DNA of 64,000 nucleotides from an uncultured Calothrix sp. (GTDB taxonomy: Bacteria; Cyanobacteriota; Cyanobacteriia; Cyanobacteriales; Nostocaceae): NCBI GenBank assembly GCA_937973965.1, contig CALJJQ010000022.1, positions 1 through 64,000 of the forward strand, written 5' to 3'. The position numbers and the translations under genes were made by a program. The notes below the pieces were generated by a model. That model saw only the letters and a list, made by a program, of their open reading frames with translations. It was not told the origin of the DNA and made no database searches. Position 1 is the stretch's first letter. Each line of letters opens with the position of its first letter. Of the stretch, positions 20,702 through 32,039 are shown in pieces.

Positions 20702-20833
20702 TAGTGGTTCATCACATAATTTCTGAAGGGTTTTTAGTAATGGCTTTAGCCTCGAAAAAGCTTTATGATCAAGACGCTAAAGGGCTACTAAGTACCTTTC
20801 TTTGCTCATCAAAATTAATGGGACAGACCACTA
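20702..20833. mobile_element. MITE-like element (family A), TA-flanked
   Basis: Left TAGTGGTTCATCAC; right catcaaaattaatgggacagaccacta; right-end sequence shared with the element at 23480-23570. Confidence 0.5.
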
Positions 20834-21144
20834 GGAGGTTTTTAAAAACTTTTATTGACTACGAATATTGCTGGACAGAGGTTTCAAACTTTATAAACCA
20901 TCGTAGCTAGCTCTCTCCGTAGGATTAGTCAGGTTTAATTAGGACTAATCTAAAAAACTCGAATTCTGACGAAGACGCAAATACAAGACATTTTTTCCCG
21001 TATTTTTCACAAAACCCTAAAACTCACAGAGAATAGTCCGTGACGGGAGTAGAAGGAAAATTAGTCCGTTACTCAAAGCTTACAACTTACTCGTGAGAAA
21101 TCCAGATTTTGTATCGTGTATTCTGTCTCCTGTATCCTAACCGT

Positions 21145-22536
21145 CTAATCTCCCCCTAATTCTACCAATTTACCAATATTAAAATCAATCCTGACCCAAC
21201 CTCGCAATTGCAACAAATTTTGCCACAGTAACAAAGGTATCTGCCAATGGTGTACCATCAAAAAAGGTAAGGGGTCATCTAAGGAGTAAATCGCATCAAC
21301 TCCTGTAGATAATACTTTCCAGCGATACTGCAAATCCTTCCAGGAACGAATACCCGTCAACCGCCATATCTCATGGTACAACCAATAGGTAGGTTTACTG
21401 TTAGGTAAGGGTTGAATTGGTTGTTCCCAAACTCCCTCATCTAAATAAGCATCCGCAACCCTGGGATGGTTGTAAAACATGGTAATAGCGGAGTGGGTAC
21501 GGGGATTACATTCAATTGCATATACTTCCCCATCTTCTGCTTCAATGAAGTCAAAGGATACCTGTCCAGTAATTCCTAGCTCTTTGACAAATTTACTTAC
21601 CCATGACTGGATCGGGGGATGGTCTATATTTTCATAGTTAACTTGAAAAGCTGAAGACTTGGATGTGCAGTGCATCCTTAATTCCCCGTTTTTGACTGTG
21701 CTATGGGTGCAGTATTCTTGACCAGGAATAAATTCCTGCATAATCCAGGGATTTTCTGGGCTAATGGGTAAACTCCTGACAAATCTTTCTGTTGCTTCTG
21801 GATTTTCACAGGGTAGTTTGGTTAAATCTAAGCGTCGCACCGAGTCGTAACGAATACTCTTGAGAATGTAGGGACGGGTTTCCTTCTGAAAGTCAAAGTT
21901 AATGACTTGATGGGGATGGGTAATCAAGAATGACTGAGGAACTGACAATCCCAGTTTCCTTGCTGTTTCCGCAAAGGTGAATTTGTCGTCGAGCATTTTC
22001 ACCATTTCCGGGTCGCAATGGAAGACTTGTGTAATAAACCCAATTTCCGACTTAACCAACGCATCATAATAACTAGCAACGGGAGAACAAACGGGAACAT
22101 ATAAATCTACTTTTTCCCGCTTAATAATATCCAGTAATGCTTGGATGTATGCAGATGGATTTTTTTCCGGTGCAGGAACAGTATAAAACTTATTAACCGC
22201 ATTGGAAAAACGATGTCCTGTCAACCAGTATTTATGGGATTCAATCAATATTACCCGATGTCCAGCAGCGTGAAACCTCCGCGCTAAAAGTAACGCTTTG
22301 GTCATTTTTCCCCCGCTAATCAGGATTGTTTTCAGAGAAATCGGGTTTTTAGAAATCGTATTTCTCAAAGAAACCCGACTTATAAGTCCTATTCCCGTTA
22401 ACAACAAATTAATAGGTAAGACGAATAATAGTAAACCTAAAGTTGCTAAATTACGTCCAATGACACCTATCTCTTGTCTACCAAAACCTTTCTTAGAAAA
22501 GGACTTATTCAAAGAAACCGTATCTATCATTAGCAA
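21145..22536 (-). CDS. mysC: ATP-grasp ligase MysC (glycine ligation in mycosporine biosynthesis)
   Basis: KTILISGGKMTKALLLARRFHAAGHRVILIE and IECNPRTHSAITMFYNHP; adjacent to an O-methyltransferase and a DHQS-like gene. Confidence 0.85.
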   Translation of the reverse strand: MLMIDTVSLNKSFSKKGFGRQEIGVIGRNLATLGLLLFVLPINLLLTGIGLISRVSLRNTISKNPISLKTILISGGKMTKALLLARRFHAAGHRVILIESHKYWLTGHRFSNAVNKFYTVPAPEKNPSAYIQALLDIIKREKVDLYVPVCSPVASYYDALVKSEIGFITQVFHCDPEMVKMLDDKFTFAETARKLGLSVPQSFLITHPHQVINFDFQKETRPYILKSIRYDSVRRLDLTKLPCENPEATERFVRSLPISPENPWIMQEFIPGQEYCTHSTVKNGELRMHCTSKSSAFQVNYENIDHPPIQSWVSKFVKELGITGQVSFDFIEAEDGEVYAIECNPRTHSAITMFYNHPRVADAYLDEGVWEQPIQPLPNSKPTYWLYHEIWRLTGIRSWKDLQYRWKVLSTGVDAIYSLDDPLPFLMVHHWQIPLLLWQNLLQLRGWVRIDFNIGKLVELGGD

Positions 22537-22539
22537 TAC

Positions 22540-23373
22540 CTATATCACCCGACTAATCAGTGTCACACCATCGCGCAAAGGCAAAATCACTTGCTCAACC
22601 CGTGCATCATTTGCTACCAATCGATTAAATTCCGCGATCGCATTTCCATTTGCACTTCGTTTTTCGGGTTCTAGATATGCTTGTCCCTGCATTAGGGTGT
22701 TATCCACACAGATAATTCCTCCCGGTGCAAGTAAATTCCCATCCAGAATCATCTGATAATAGGCAATATATTCCCTTTTATCTGCATCTATGAATATTAA
22801 ATCAAAACTTTCCCCTACATCCACTAAGTTTTGCAAAGTTTCCAAAGCGGGTGCAACTTTCACTTGGATTTTGCAACCGTGGGGAGATTGAGTAAAGCAA
22901 TCTTGAGCAAATCTAGCTACATACTCATCCACTTCACAGGCTAGCAAATAACCGTCATCGGGTAAAGCCTCCGCCATTGCTAAAGCGGAATATCCGGTAA
23001 ACATCCCTACTTCCAACACCCGTTTGGCTTTAATCATCCGCACAAACATCTTTAATGTCTGTCCTTCCACATGTCCCGACAACATTTCCTGTTCTAACTG
23101 TCGCACCGTTTCCCTATCTTCAAAACGTTTTGACCAGTCTTCTGATGCGGTTTTCCGAGTCAATTCTGCCAATTCGGGAGATTCACTAGTCGTATAAGCA
23201 CTGATATAGGGTTCTAAACCAGCAGCTAAATTATACGCAACTTCAACTATGGTTTGAATCTCCTGAATACTTTCTCCCTTGACAATTTTTTCGGTAATTT
23301 GTCCTAGTTTTTCCACTAAAATCCCGTGGGGAGTCACCGGACGTGGAGTATTATTTTTGACGATTTGAACCAT
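22540..23373 (-). CDS. mysB: O-methyltransferase MysB
   Basis: VLEVGMFTGYSALAMAEALP and DLIFIDADKREYIAYYQMILDGNLLAPGGIICVDN (class I SAM O-MTase). Confidence 0.85.
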   Translation of the reverse strand: MVQIVKNNTPRPVTPHGILVEKLGQITEKIVKGESIQEIQTIVEVAYNLAAGLEPYISAYTTSESPELAELTRKTASEDWSKRFEDRETVRQLEQEMLSGHVEGQTLKMFVRMIKAKRVLEVGMFTGYSALAMAEALPDDGYLLACEVDEYVARFAQDCFTQSPHGCKIQVKVAPALETLQNLVDVGESFDLIFIDADKREYIAYYQMILDGNLLAPGGIICVDNTLMQGQAYLEPEKRSANGNAIAEFNRLVANDARVEQVILPLRDGVTLISRVI

Positions 23374-23479
23374 TGGATTGGAGATTTTGGATTATTTGAT
23401 ACGAAATTAACGGGTAGGAGAAGAAAAATATGAATGCTTTCACCATGAACCCGGCAAAATTAATGTGGTGGAGTGCTAC

Positions 23480-23570
23480 TACTGGTCTGTCCCATATGAG
23501 GGATTTATCCCTTAAATCAAGAATTATAGCTACTCCTGCAACCCATCAAAATTAATGGGACAAAGCACTA
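23480..23570. mobile_element. MITE-like element (family A)
   Basis: TACTGGTCTGTCCCAT ... catcaaaattaatgggacaaagcacta inverted termini. Confidence 0.5.
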
Positions 23571-23589
23571 CTACTCGACTACATAGGTT

Positions 23590-23703
23590 TTGAACTGACA
23601 ACCATTCAAAAATGGGGTGTTTGTAACGATTCCAAACTAGACGGGATATATCGTCATACTAGACGGGATATATCACGTCTCTACTTTTTTGGGAAATTGG
23701 TAT
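23590..23703. repeat. Family D-like repeat with duplicated palindrome arm
   Basis: actagacgggatatatcgtcat repeated, closing in cacgtctctac; right end gaaattggtat. Confidence 0.5.
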
Positions 23704-23716
23704 AACCAGGAATCCC

Positions 23717-24946
23717 CTATACTCCCACCATTTCTATTTCTTCTGTAACGATGTATGCATCTACTCCTTCACCTCCACGGGGATAGGTAGCACATAATTC
23801 CTTGTGAGCTAGTAAACTTGCTGCTAATTCATCTTTTGTTAAATCGTTGACGAAGAAGCAAGTACCTATTGGACGTGGCATTGCTGCTCTGAGTTTACCA
23901 TCTCTGGTCTGAGTAATTGATTCTGTTGCTCGCCAAGCTAAATCAATATCAAACAGAGGATGGTCTAAAGATAAACCTATTCGACTCATCAAATCTAAAA
24001 TGCGATCGCGCTCTTGATTGCTAATATATCGCCGTCTTGCAGCAATTGTCGCCGATAAAGCCATGTCAATATTCACTGCATGACCGTGGTATAAAGGCAC
24101 ACGGGGAGCTAATTCCAGCGTCGGACTCCAGGTATGTCCATAGGCAATCACCCGATCTAAGTCTAATTCATGTAGGTTGGGAGTTTCTAATTCCAACATG
24201 GTTTTGATCGCTTCGTAGTTGATCTGATGAGCGATCGCTTGTAATTCTGGAGTTCCATTCACATAACCAAAGTGGGTTTCTAAAAGTTTATCTCCATACT
24301 CATAGAGCAACTCAAATACTTCCCCATTTGCAACTACGGCAATTTTCACCAATTCTGCCATTCCGTTGCGAATCTGAGCGATAGGTAAGGTCTTCAGGAA
24401 GGAAAAGTCGAGAATCACCTGTTTCGGTGCGTGGTATGCTCCCAGACGATTCTTGAGCTTTTTGTGATTCACTGCGACTTTAATGGCAATTCCTGCATCA
24501 ATTAGACCAATCAAAGTTGTTGGTACACGAATGTAATTGGTACTACGACGGTACGCAGCACAAGCAAATCCGACCACATCCGTTACTAATCCACCCCCGA
24601 CGACTAACACGGGTTCTTTACGAATTAAACCGAAATCTGCAAATGCATCCACTATCTTCTCAAAGGTTTTTAAATTCTTGTCTGGTTCAGTAATTGTGAC
24701 GGGAAACAGAGTTAAATCAATCTCGTAGTAACGGAAATATTCACGAATTTGTTCACCATAGAGACGGTTGACATTCGCGTCTACAACTGCTAATACTCGT
24801 CCAAAGTTCTGATAAGTATCAGCTATTTCCGGATTCTTAATACTGAATGCACCGTTTACATATAACAAGTCAAATTCAATCTTTTCATACCCGGTGACAT
24901 GAAATGCTGAATCTGTTGCAGTGAAAGTTGCGTGGGGAATACCCAT
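23717..24946 (-). CDS. mysA: Dehydroquinate-synthase-like sugar phosphate cyclase MysA (demethyl-4-deoxygadusol synthase-like)
   Basis: [20 protein letters not shown] and [16 protein letters not shown] motifs of the sugar phosphate cyclase family; clustered with mysB and mysC. Confidence 0.85.
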   Translation of the reverse strand: MGIPHATFTATDSAFHVTGYEKIEFDLLYVNGAFSIKNPEIADTYQNFGRVLAVVDANVNRLYGEQIREYFRYYEIDLTLFPVTITEPDKNLKTFEKIVDAFADFGLIRKEPVLVVGGGLVTDVVGFACAAYRRSTNYIRVPTTLIGLIDAGIAIKVAVNHKKLKNRLGAYHAPKQVILDFSFLKTLPIAQIRNGMAELVKIAVVANGEVFELLYEYGDKLLETHFGYVNGTPELQAIAHQINYEAIKTMLELETPNLHELDLDRVIAYGHTWSPTLELAPRVPLYHGHAVNIDMALSATIAARRRYISNQERDRILDLMSRIGLSLDHPLFDIDLAWRATESITQTRDGKLRAAMPRPIGTCFFVNDLTKDELAASLLAHKELCATYPRGGEGVDAYIVTEEIEMVGV

Positions 24947-26878
24947 TTTTTTAATCCTCCTTCAGGAATAAGTGTAAATTACTAATAAAGCTGATGATTT
25001 ATGTACGTAGTACAAAACCCATTGACTAGCAAATTATCGGGGACATATTACTCGAAATGCAGATTCAGACAAGGTTCTACCCTTTGAAACCAGATGTTGT
25101 CAGGATATTATTTCTCGCGAATTTGTCAGGGATTTGGTCGAATTGTGATTGCAAATGAAATCCATTATCTTTAGGAGGACGACATGTAACTGAGTCAAAA
25201 GCTGATCCAAAATAAAGCCTTTTGAACTGACAACTAAACTTTGCTATGACTTTTTGATATTAGTGCTGCTCTACCAGATTGAACCAGTGTCAACAGGAAT
25301 GGTATTTATGACCTCTAAGGGAAGCAACTACCATCAACTGTATCTGGGAAATTGGCTTTTTCCGAATATCCGAAGGTTCAGTCCAAATTAGAGCAATTGG
25401 TGAATCGTCCTCAATCAAGCCAATTAATCAAAGAGATTTGCATCCATTCCCATAAATTACATAACGTCGGTGAAACGTTGAATCCCAAGATTCACAGCGA
25501 CCTGTATCCAATTGGATTGACGCTGATTTGTGCCGACAGACTTACGTAAATAAAATAGGGAAGGAAGCTCAATTTGAAAAAATCAGCCCTAATATCCCAT
25601 CTGCTTTCAATTTCATCCCAATCAAAATTTGAGGTTAATTCGCAATTGTTAATACCCGCTACGCAGGAAGCAAGCTACGTAATCCGTAATTAAAAAGGGT
25701 TTCATTACCCCACTTATGTAGCAAGTTCCAGTCTCGGTGGGACTTTGCTGTGGTTTCAGACGAGTGTTTTAAATCCCCATCTCAGACATGATTACGTGCG
25801 CGAAGCTTTACCGCAGGCTATTGTGACTTACGAATTACTAATTGATTTAACTGCTGATATGGTAATAGAGTCAATTTAAATTACATTGACCAAATTAATA
25901 CCAAAATCTCAAATTGCGAATTCCTTTGAGATGAACTATATCAACCAAAGCGATCGCAAAATGTGATTCAGGGGAATTTTAGATGTGGAAAGAAATCTAT
26001 CTTTGTCTCCCAGCTTCCACTTGAGATTACAACCCTGATTGAGATTGAGTCCGATAGTCATATGAATGCCTTAAACTAACCTTAATTTGGCCAGGAACAA
26101 AGTCAACTAAACGCTGTCAAAATACTGAAATTACTGAGTCACTGATAAAACTCAGATAATTGAAAAATTTAAATTTTCTTGGTAATGCTATTTCAGTCAT
26201 GGAAAATTAGCACTACATCTAACCTCGCAACATCCGAAAATGCTGATGGTTGAGATTTTATCGCATTGCGCTCACCAGAAAATACTGCGTTAAGTTTCGC
26301 ATATATTTCTTGCGAACACAAAATTAGCTTAACGCTATTAGTCCAACTATTTACCCTTTTTAATATTGTAATTACTTATCTATTTATTTTTTTTGATAAT
26401 TTTTTAATATTTCCCCAGGGTCGGTCAAAATTAAGTAATGGTGAAGATTGACAAAACCGTTATTTTCAGATAACATCGCCAGGATTTTGGACATAATTCT
26501 TCTTGTTTAGTACAAATTCTGCATTTAAAATCATTGGTAAAAAATGGTAAAAAGTTAGGTTTTTTAGATAAATCTCGATGGAACAAGATGATTTTGCGGA
26601 AACCCTGACTTCTAGAACCAAAAAATCTGAGGAAGTTTGCGGGAAAACGACCCCTTCAACTTTCTGCAAAAACAAGCAAATTGCGACCCAATGACTTCAA
26701 AACCTCATCCCAAATCCGTGAGGGAAAGTCTGGTGGAAGAATAAATCTCCCCCGAAGTTTACCAGAAAGCGCAAAGTCTACAGGGGGATACTCCCCCGTA
26801 TAATTTTGTCAGAAGAAAATCTTCCTGGTAACTTCTATTTCCCAACTTTCCGCAAAATACCCAATCAAATTAGGAATT

Positions 26879-28249
26879 TCAACTATACATTGAATGGTAC
26901 AAAGTATCATACTGTTTCGCTGACTGTATCCAGCTAAAATCCTGCTTCATTCCGCGTTTTTGTAAAGCTTGCCATTGTGGTTTAAAGCGGAAACCTTCCC
27001 AAGCTCGAACCAAACAGGTGAATAAATCTAACGGTTCATAGCGGTCAAAACAATAACCAGTACCAGACTCCAGCATCGGTTCATAATGGGATACCGTATC
27101 CACCAATCCCCCTGTTCGACGGACAATAGGGACAGAACCGTAACGTAAAGCCAGCATTTGACTGATTCCACAGGGTTCAAACCGACTTGGCATTAAAAAT
27201 CCATCTGTCCCAGCATAAATTCGTCGTGCTAAAGCATCGTTATACAGCAATTGAATAGCCATCCGTCCACGATAGCGGGAAGCCATTTGCCACATTTGAC
27301 TTTCATAATACCTATCTCCAGTACCTAATAACACAAATTGTGCATCCGTATAGGCCATAAATCGATCCAGGATTTGAATCACTAAATCAATCCCTTTTTG
27401 ATCCACTAACCGTGTCACCATCCCAATCAAAAAAACTTGAGAATTGACTTCTAAACCAACTTCCTCTTGTAAGGCGATTTTATTCGCTTTGCGTTTATCT
27501 ATAGTATCAAAATCAAATTGCTGAGTAATATATTTATCCGTTGCCGGATTATAAACCTCTGTATCAATACCATTAAGAATTCCGGATAATTTACCGCTAA
27601 TAAACGACATTAACCCTTCCAATTCTTCGCCATATAGCGGTGTTTTAATTTGTTCCGCATAGGTTGGTGAAACCGTATTTACCCGGTCAGCATATTGGAC
27701 AGCTGCAGCCATTGTATTATGACCTTGCATATACCAAGGACACCAAGTAATCTGTTCTAAATACCAGCGCCACGGTCCTTGATAAGCGAGATTATGAATC
27801 GTAAATACCGTGGTAATATCCGGGGATTGGTGCATCCACACAGGTATCATCCCGGTGTGCCAATCATGACAGTGAATAATTTCCGGTTTCCAGTAATTCC
27901 AGCAAAATTCAGCCGCTCCATTGGCAAACAAGGTAAAGCGCCAACCCTCATCCTCACCACCATAAATACGCCGACCGGAAAAGGCTAAATGACCAAATAA
28001 ATATAAAGGTACGTCAGTACCCGGTAAAACTGTTTCGTAAACATGGAAGTCCTGAAACATGGCAAAACCCTTCCAAATGGGTTCCTGGGGGATTTCCATT
28101 TTGTCGGGTAAAAACCCGTAGTAGGGTATAAAAATTCGTACATCATGACCCATTTGCCGCAACACCTTTGGTAATGCACCCACCACATCACCCATTCCTC
28201 CAACTTTGGCAATTGGTGCTGCTTCTGCTGCTACAAATAAAATTCGCAT
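26879..28249 (-). CDS. glgA: Glycogen synthase
   Basis: [27 protein letters not shown] start; [12 protein letters not shown]; the true start is inferred internal to the 493 aa ORF. Confidence 0.95.
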   Translation of the reverse strand: MRILFVAAEAAPIAKVGGMGDVVGALPKVLRQMGHDVRIFIPYYGFLPDKMEIPQEPIWKGFAMFQDFHVYETVLPGTDVPLYLFGHLAFSGRRIYGGEDEGWRFTLFANGAAEFCWNYWKPEIIHCHDWHTGMIPVWMHQSPDITTVFTIHNLAYQGPWRWYLEQITWCPWYMQGHNTMAAAVQYADRVNTVSPTYAEQIKTPLYGEELEGLMSFISGKLSGILNGIDTEVYNPATDKYITQQFDFDTIDKRKANKIALQEEVGLEVNSQVFLIGMVTRLVDQKGIDLVIQILDRFMAYTDAQFVLLGTGDRYYESQMWQMASRYRGRMAIQLLYNDALARRIYAGTDGFLMPSRFEPCGISQMLALRYGSVPIVRRTGGLVDTVSHYEPMLESGTGYCFDRYEPLDLFTCLVRAWEGFRFKPQWQALQKRGMKQDFSWIQSAKQYDTLYHSMYS

Positions 28250-28316
28250 CTTTGCTTTTTCCCGACTCTGCATGTTCCAGAATACAGGATAGGGGAGATG
28301 GTTTGGACTAATCGAT

Positions 28317-28346
28317 TTTGGATTTTGGATTTTGGATTTTGGATTA
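28317..28346. repeat. Heptameric short tandem repeat (GATTTTG)n
   Basis: cgattttggattttggattttggattttgg. Confidence 0.9.
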
Positions 28347-28574
28347 CCCTCACCCCCCATTCTCCCAAAACCCCAAAACTCACGGGGAATAGGGAGTTGT
28401 GAGTATCTCCTGTATTCTTAAATATAAAAAACCTAGTGCTAACTCTCTTAATTCACCCTGACCTTCTCAAGCTGAATCAAAAAAGTTAGCACCTTCATGT
28501 TTATTCACAAATGATGATGAAAATGCTCTATTTTTCGACAGTTACCGCGAAAGCTGAAAACTAACAGAAAGCTA

Positions 28575-29543
28575 TTAACGTTGGATTTCAGCGAAAATTT
28601 CGTTTAGAATAGCCTGCGCTCCTTGTTCCCGTAAACTGTGGGCTAATTGGGTTCCTAAACTTTCAGCTGCGATCGCAGGTCCAGATACGGTATCTTTGAC
28701 TAATTTTTGTCCATCCACACTGGCTACGATACCACTCAATGTTAAAGTTTCGCCATCAATTGCGGAAGTTACGCCGATAGGTACTTGACAACCACCTTCT
28801 AAATCTCGTAAAAAAGCCCTTTCTGCCAAACAGCGATCGCGGGTTTCGCTGTGTTCAATAGCCTCTTTTAACATGGCAATCAAATCATCATCGTCTGCGC
28901 GACATTCAATTCCCAATGCACCTTGACCGACAGCATGTAAAGAAAACTCGCTGGGGATAGCTTGATGAATGCGATCGCCCATCCCTAAGCGTTCTAAACC
29001 TGCAACAGCTAAAATCAACACATCGTATTCACCCGCATCCAGTTTGGCTAAACGGGTATTTAAATTACCACGTACATCTTTAAATTCTAAGTGGGGAAAA
29101 TGATGTCGCAATTGAGCCAACCTCCGTAGAGAAGATGTTCCCACCACAGTTCCCGGTGGTAAGGTTTCTAATTGGTAATCTTTAAACTTTTCATGGACAA
29201 CCAGCGCATCAGCGGGGTTTTCCCGTTCCGTAATCGCAGCCAAAGTTAAACCATCGGGTAGCTTCGTCGGTAAATCCTTCAAAGAATGAACCGCAAAATC
29301 AATCTCCCCATTCAACATCCCAACTTCGAGTTCCTTAGTAAATAAACCCTTATCCCCAATTTTTGCCAACGCCACATCCAGAATCTTATCCCCTTGGGTA
29401 GACATGGTATGCACTTCAAACTTCATATCCGGGAAACATTTTTGAAGTTGATCGCGTACCCAATAGGTTTGAACTAGGGCTAATTGGCTTTTGCGCGAAC
29501 CAATCCGAATTGTACGTAACGAAGTGGAAACAACTGATGTCAT
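28575..29543 (-). CDS. hemC: Hydroxymethylbilane synthase (porphobilinogen deaminase)
   Basis: [41 protein letters not shown]. Confidence 0.97.
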   Translation of the reverse strand: MTSVVSTSLRTIRIGSRKSQLALVQTYWVRDQLQKCFPDMKFEVHTMSTQGDKILDVALAKIGDKGLFTKELEVGMLNGEIDFAVHSLKDLPTKLPDGLTLAAITERENPADALVVHEKFKDYQLETLPPGTVVGTSSLRRLAQLRHHFPHLEFKDVRGNLNTRLAKLDAGEYDVLILAVAGLERLGMGDRIHQAIPSEFSLHAVGQGALGIECRADDDDLIAMLKEAIEHSETRDRCLAERAFLRDLEGGCQVPIGVTSAIDGETLTLSGIVASVDGQKLVKDTVSGPAIAAESLGTQLAHSLREQGAQAILNEIFAEIQR

Positions 29544-30215
29544 AATATCCAGTTTTTCAAATCAGGAGATATATTTACTGGATCTAGACTACCGCAGTAA
29601 TTGCCATTTATGTCGAAAAAATCTCTAAATTCGTCAAGATTATTTTTTTCTTTTTAACATATCTTTACTAACTTTTGTAAAGCTATTAACAAAGTTGACA
29701 AAATAGGTATGTGAGGATTTTAGATTTTAGATTTTGGATTTTGGATTGGTAACGTTATTAAGTTATTGTTATATGCAGTCATCCTAAACGATTCATGAAC
29801 GTAGGAGCGCCTTAAATCAAGTCCTGGAAAAGGATAGTATGTATAACTGACCTAGGATTGCTATAGGAATCTGATTTAATTTTCGGTCACGCAAGTCTGG
29901 TGAAGATTAAGAAAAAACAGAGAGACTAAATATAATTAACCCCTCTGTATAATTTGTTGTGTTTGTAGTCAGCGCCTGTAGCACTTACTTTGAGAACTAA
30001 AGTCCTCACTACGAACTTAAAATAATATGCCAGTTAGGTAAGTCCTGATTGATATAATTTAATCAAGGACAAAACTTGGTAAACCCCAAAAATATACAAA
30101 ATTTCTGGAGTGAATTTAACTCTATACTTCTAATAAACTAGCCGAATAAATAATTAATTAGGAACACTCTATTACAACCGACAAAGGTATTCAACTCAAA
30201 AATATTCAAACCAAA

Positions 30216-32039
30216 CTATGCAACAGTAGCAGTAGTTTCACTGGCTTCTACAGCTTCAATTACCCAATTAGTATCAATAACACGCCCAATACCTGAAAAG
30301 AAGACACCAGTACCAAAAGTGACTCCATTTTGCGCACTATGATTAATTGTCCAAGCGGCATTTTCACCAGTTAAATAATTACGCCAAACTAAATCAGGAG
30401 TTGTATCTTGATTTAATTTACCTACTCCAACAATTTCCCAACCAGAATTTGCACCAGTATTCGGAGATAAAACTGTTTCCAGACCGCGAGAAATTTGTCC
30501 GTTATTTGCAGTAGCTAATGTCCAAATTTTCGCCACACCAGTTTTATCATTATGCCAAGCAAAATCGAGAATACCATCTCCGGTAAAATCGGCAACAGCA
30601 CCTAACATGGAATCAACACTCTCCCGAATTCCTAGGAAATAAGCCGCAGTTCGAGAGAAGGGATTATTCGTTGCATTCGCAGCAATAGCCGGTGGTGTTC
30701 CATTGCTAGTAGCGGTTGGTAAATTCATTTGGGAATTGTAGGTCATTTCCCAAATCGCTAGGTCTCCATTATTATTCCGCCACACGAAATCATATTTGCC
30801 GTTATTATCAATATCAGCAACAGACTCTATAAACCACTCGGAAGGTGCATCGGAATCGATGAAAAATCCAGCAGCAAGACGAGAATTATTGCCATTAGAT
30901 TCCATAATCCAAACAGCATTTTTGCTGGTATTTTGATGACGCCATACAATATCTGTCACACCATCTTTATTAAAGTCGGCAGCACCCACAACCCTCCAAC
31001 CAGGTTCGGGAATTGTGCAGATATTAATAGCAGAACCGATGCGTGAAACTTCTCCACTGGTGGAATTTTTTTGTAGTAGCCAAACTTGGGTTTCACCGGT
31101 CGAATAATTGTGGAAGAAAATATCACTTTGACCGTCTTTATTAAAATCGGCAACTAAATCCATAGCCCATTCCTTACCTGAAAGTTGGTTTAGGAAATTA
31201 GCTGCACCAATATCAACTGACAACTGTCCTTCGGTGGTGGAACTAACAATCTCCCAATAGGCGTTTTCTCCGTTATTGTAATTACGCCAATACAGGTCAT
31301 TTTTCAAGCTGGAAATTGGTAAATTGCCATTCCCAGAATCGTTATTTCCAGAACCATTATTTCCGGAACCATTATTTCCAGAGCCACCATTTCCAGGTAT
31401 ATTATCCTCTGGTAAACCACCATACTCAACGATAAAGCCTTGGGGACGGAAACTATTTACACCATCAGCGTTGGGGAAATCATTCCAACTTCCCAGCACT
31501 CGGTTTTGATTCACGAGTGTCGGACTACCAATCATCATCAGATAATCTTCTGATTCTGCTGGATTGTTATTATTTGCGTCATTGGGTTCCCCACTACTCC
31601 AGTTGACATAGCTACCGGAAACGGGTTGACCATTGACACCACCACTCCAGAAAGGAGTACCAGCACCATTATTCGCTAAACCTTCAGGTCCTGTCACCCA
31701 ACGCCAATCTCCCTCAACTGCAGCATCGCTTCCACCTAACCAAACGTTAATACCAGCATTATTGACAAGACCTTGGATCAACTCTTGCTCTCCTTGAGAG
31801 GTAATAGTGGCAAGATAACCTTGTCTACCTTCGTGGGTACGTCCTGCTGCTTGAGTTCTTGCATTTTCCCAGGAAATATTACTTCCGACTGTGACTAATT
31901 CATAGAAATTCCCATTGTATGAAATCGGTCCAGAAGAGCTAGATTGACGGATTGGGGAATTATCTAATGGTGAAGCAAACTGGGGACGAATTTCTGTAGT
32001 TAGTCCAGCACTATTGAAATTAATCGGATTATTACTCAC
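30216..32039 (-). CDS. C-type lectin-like domain plus FG-GAP/VCBS-like repeat protein
   Basis: N-terminal YELVTVGSNISWENARTQAAGRTHEGRQGYLATITSQGEQELI...; Gly/Asn/Ser linker; six D(L/I/F)xW(R/H)N-type repeat units. Confidence 0.75.
   Translation of the reverse strand: MSNNPINFNSAGLTTEIRPQFASPLDNSPIRQSSSSGPISYNGNFYELVTVGSNISWENARTQAAGRTHEGRQGYLATITSQGEQELIQGLVNNAGINVWLGGSDAAVEGDWRWVTGPEGLANNGAGTPFWSGGVNGQPVSGSYVNWSSGEPNDANNNNPAESEDYLMMIGSPTLVNQNRVLGSWNDFPNADGVNSFRPQGFIVEYGGLPEDNIPGNGGSGNNGSGNNGSGNNDSGNGNLPISSLKNDLYWRNYNNGENAYWEIVSSTTEGQLSVDIGAANFLNQLSGKEWAMDLVADFNKDGQSDIFFHNYSTGETQVWLLQKNSTSGEVSRIGSAINICTIPEPGWRVVGAADFNKDGVTDIVWRHQNTSKNAVWIMESNGNNSRLAAGFFIDSDAPSEWFIESVADIDNNGKYDFVWRNNNGDLAIWEMTYNSQMNLPTATSNGTPPAIAANATNNPFSRTAAYFLGIRESVDSMLGAVADFTGDGILDFAWHNDKTGVAKIWTLATANNGQISRGLETVLSPNTGANSGWEIVGVGKLNQDTTPDLVWRNYLTGENAAWTINHSAQNGVTFGTGVFFSGIGRVIDTNWVIEAVEASETTATVA

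Noticed and set aside
20704-20910. 68 aa ORF between mysC and mysD
   Set aside because: Encoded largely by the family A MITE-like element; not a credible gene.
23717-24946. Housekeeping 3-dehydroquinate synthase (aroB)
   Set aside because: Family is right, but clustering with an O-methyltransferase, a MysC ATP-grasp and a D-Ala-D-Ala-ligase-like gene makes MysA far more likely.
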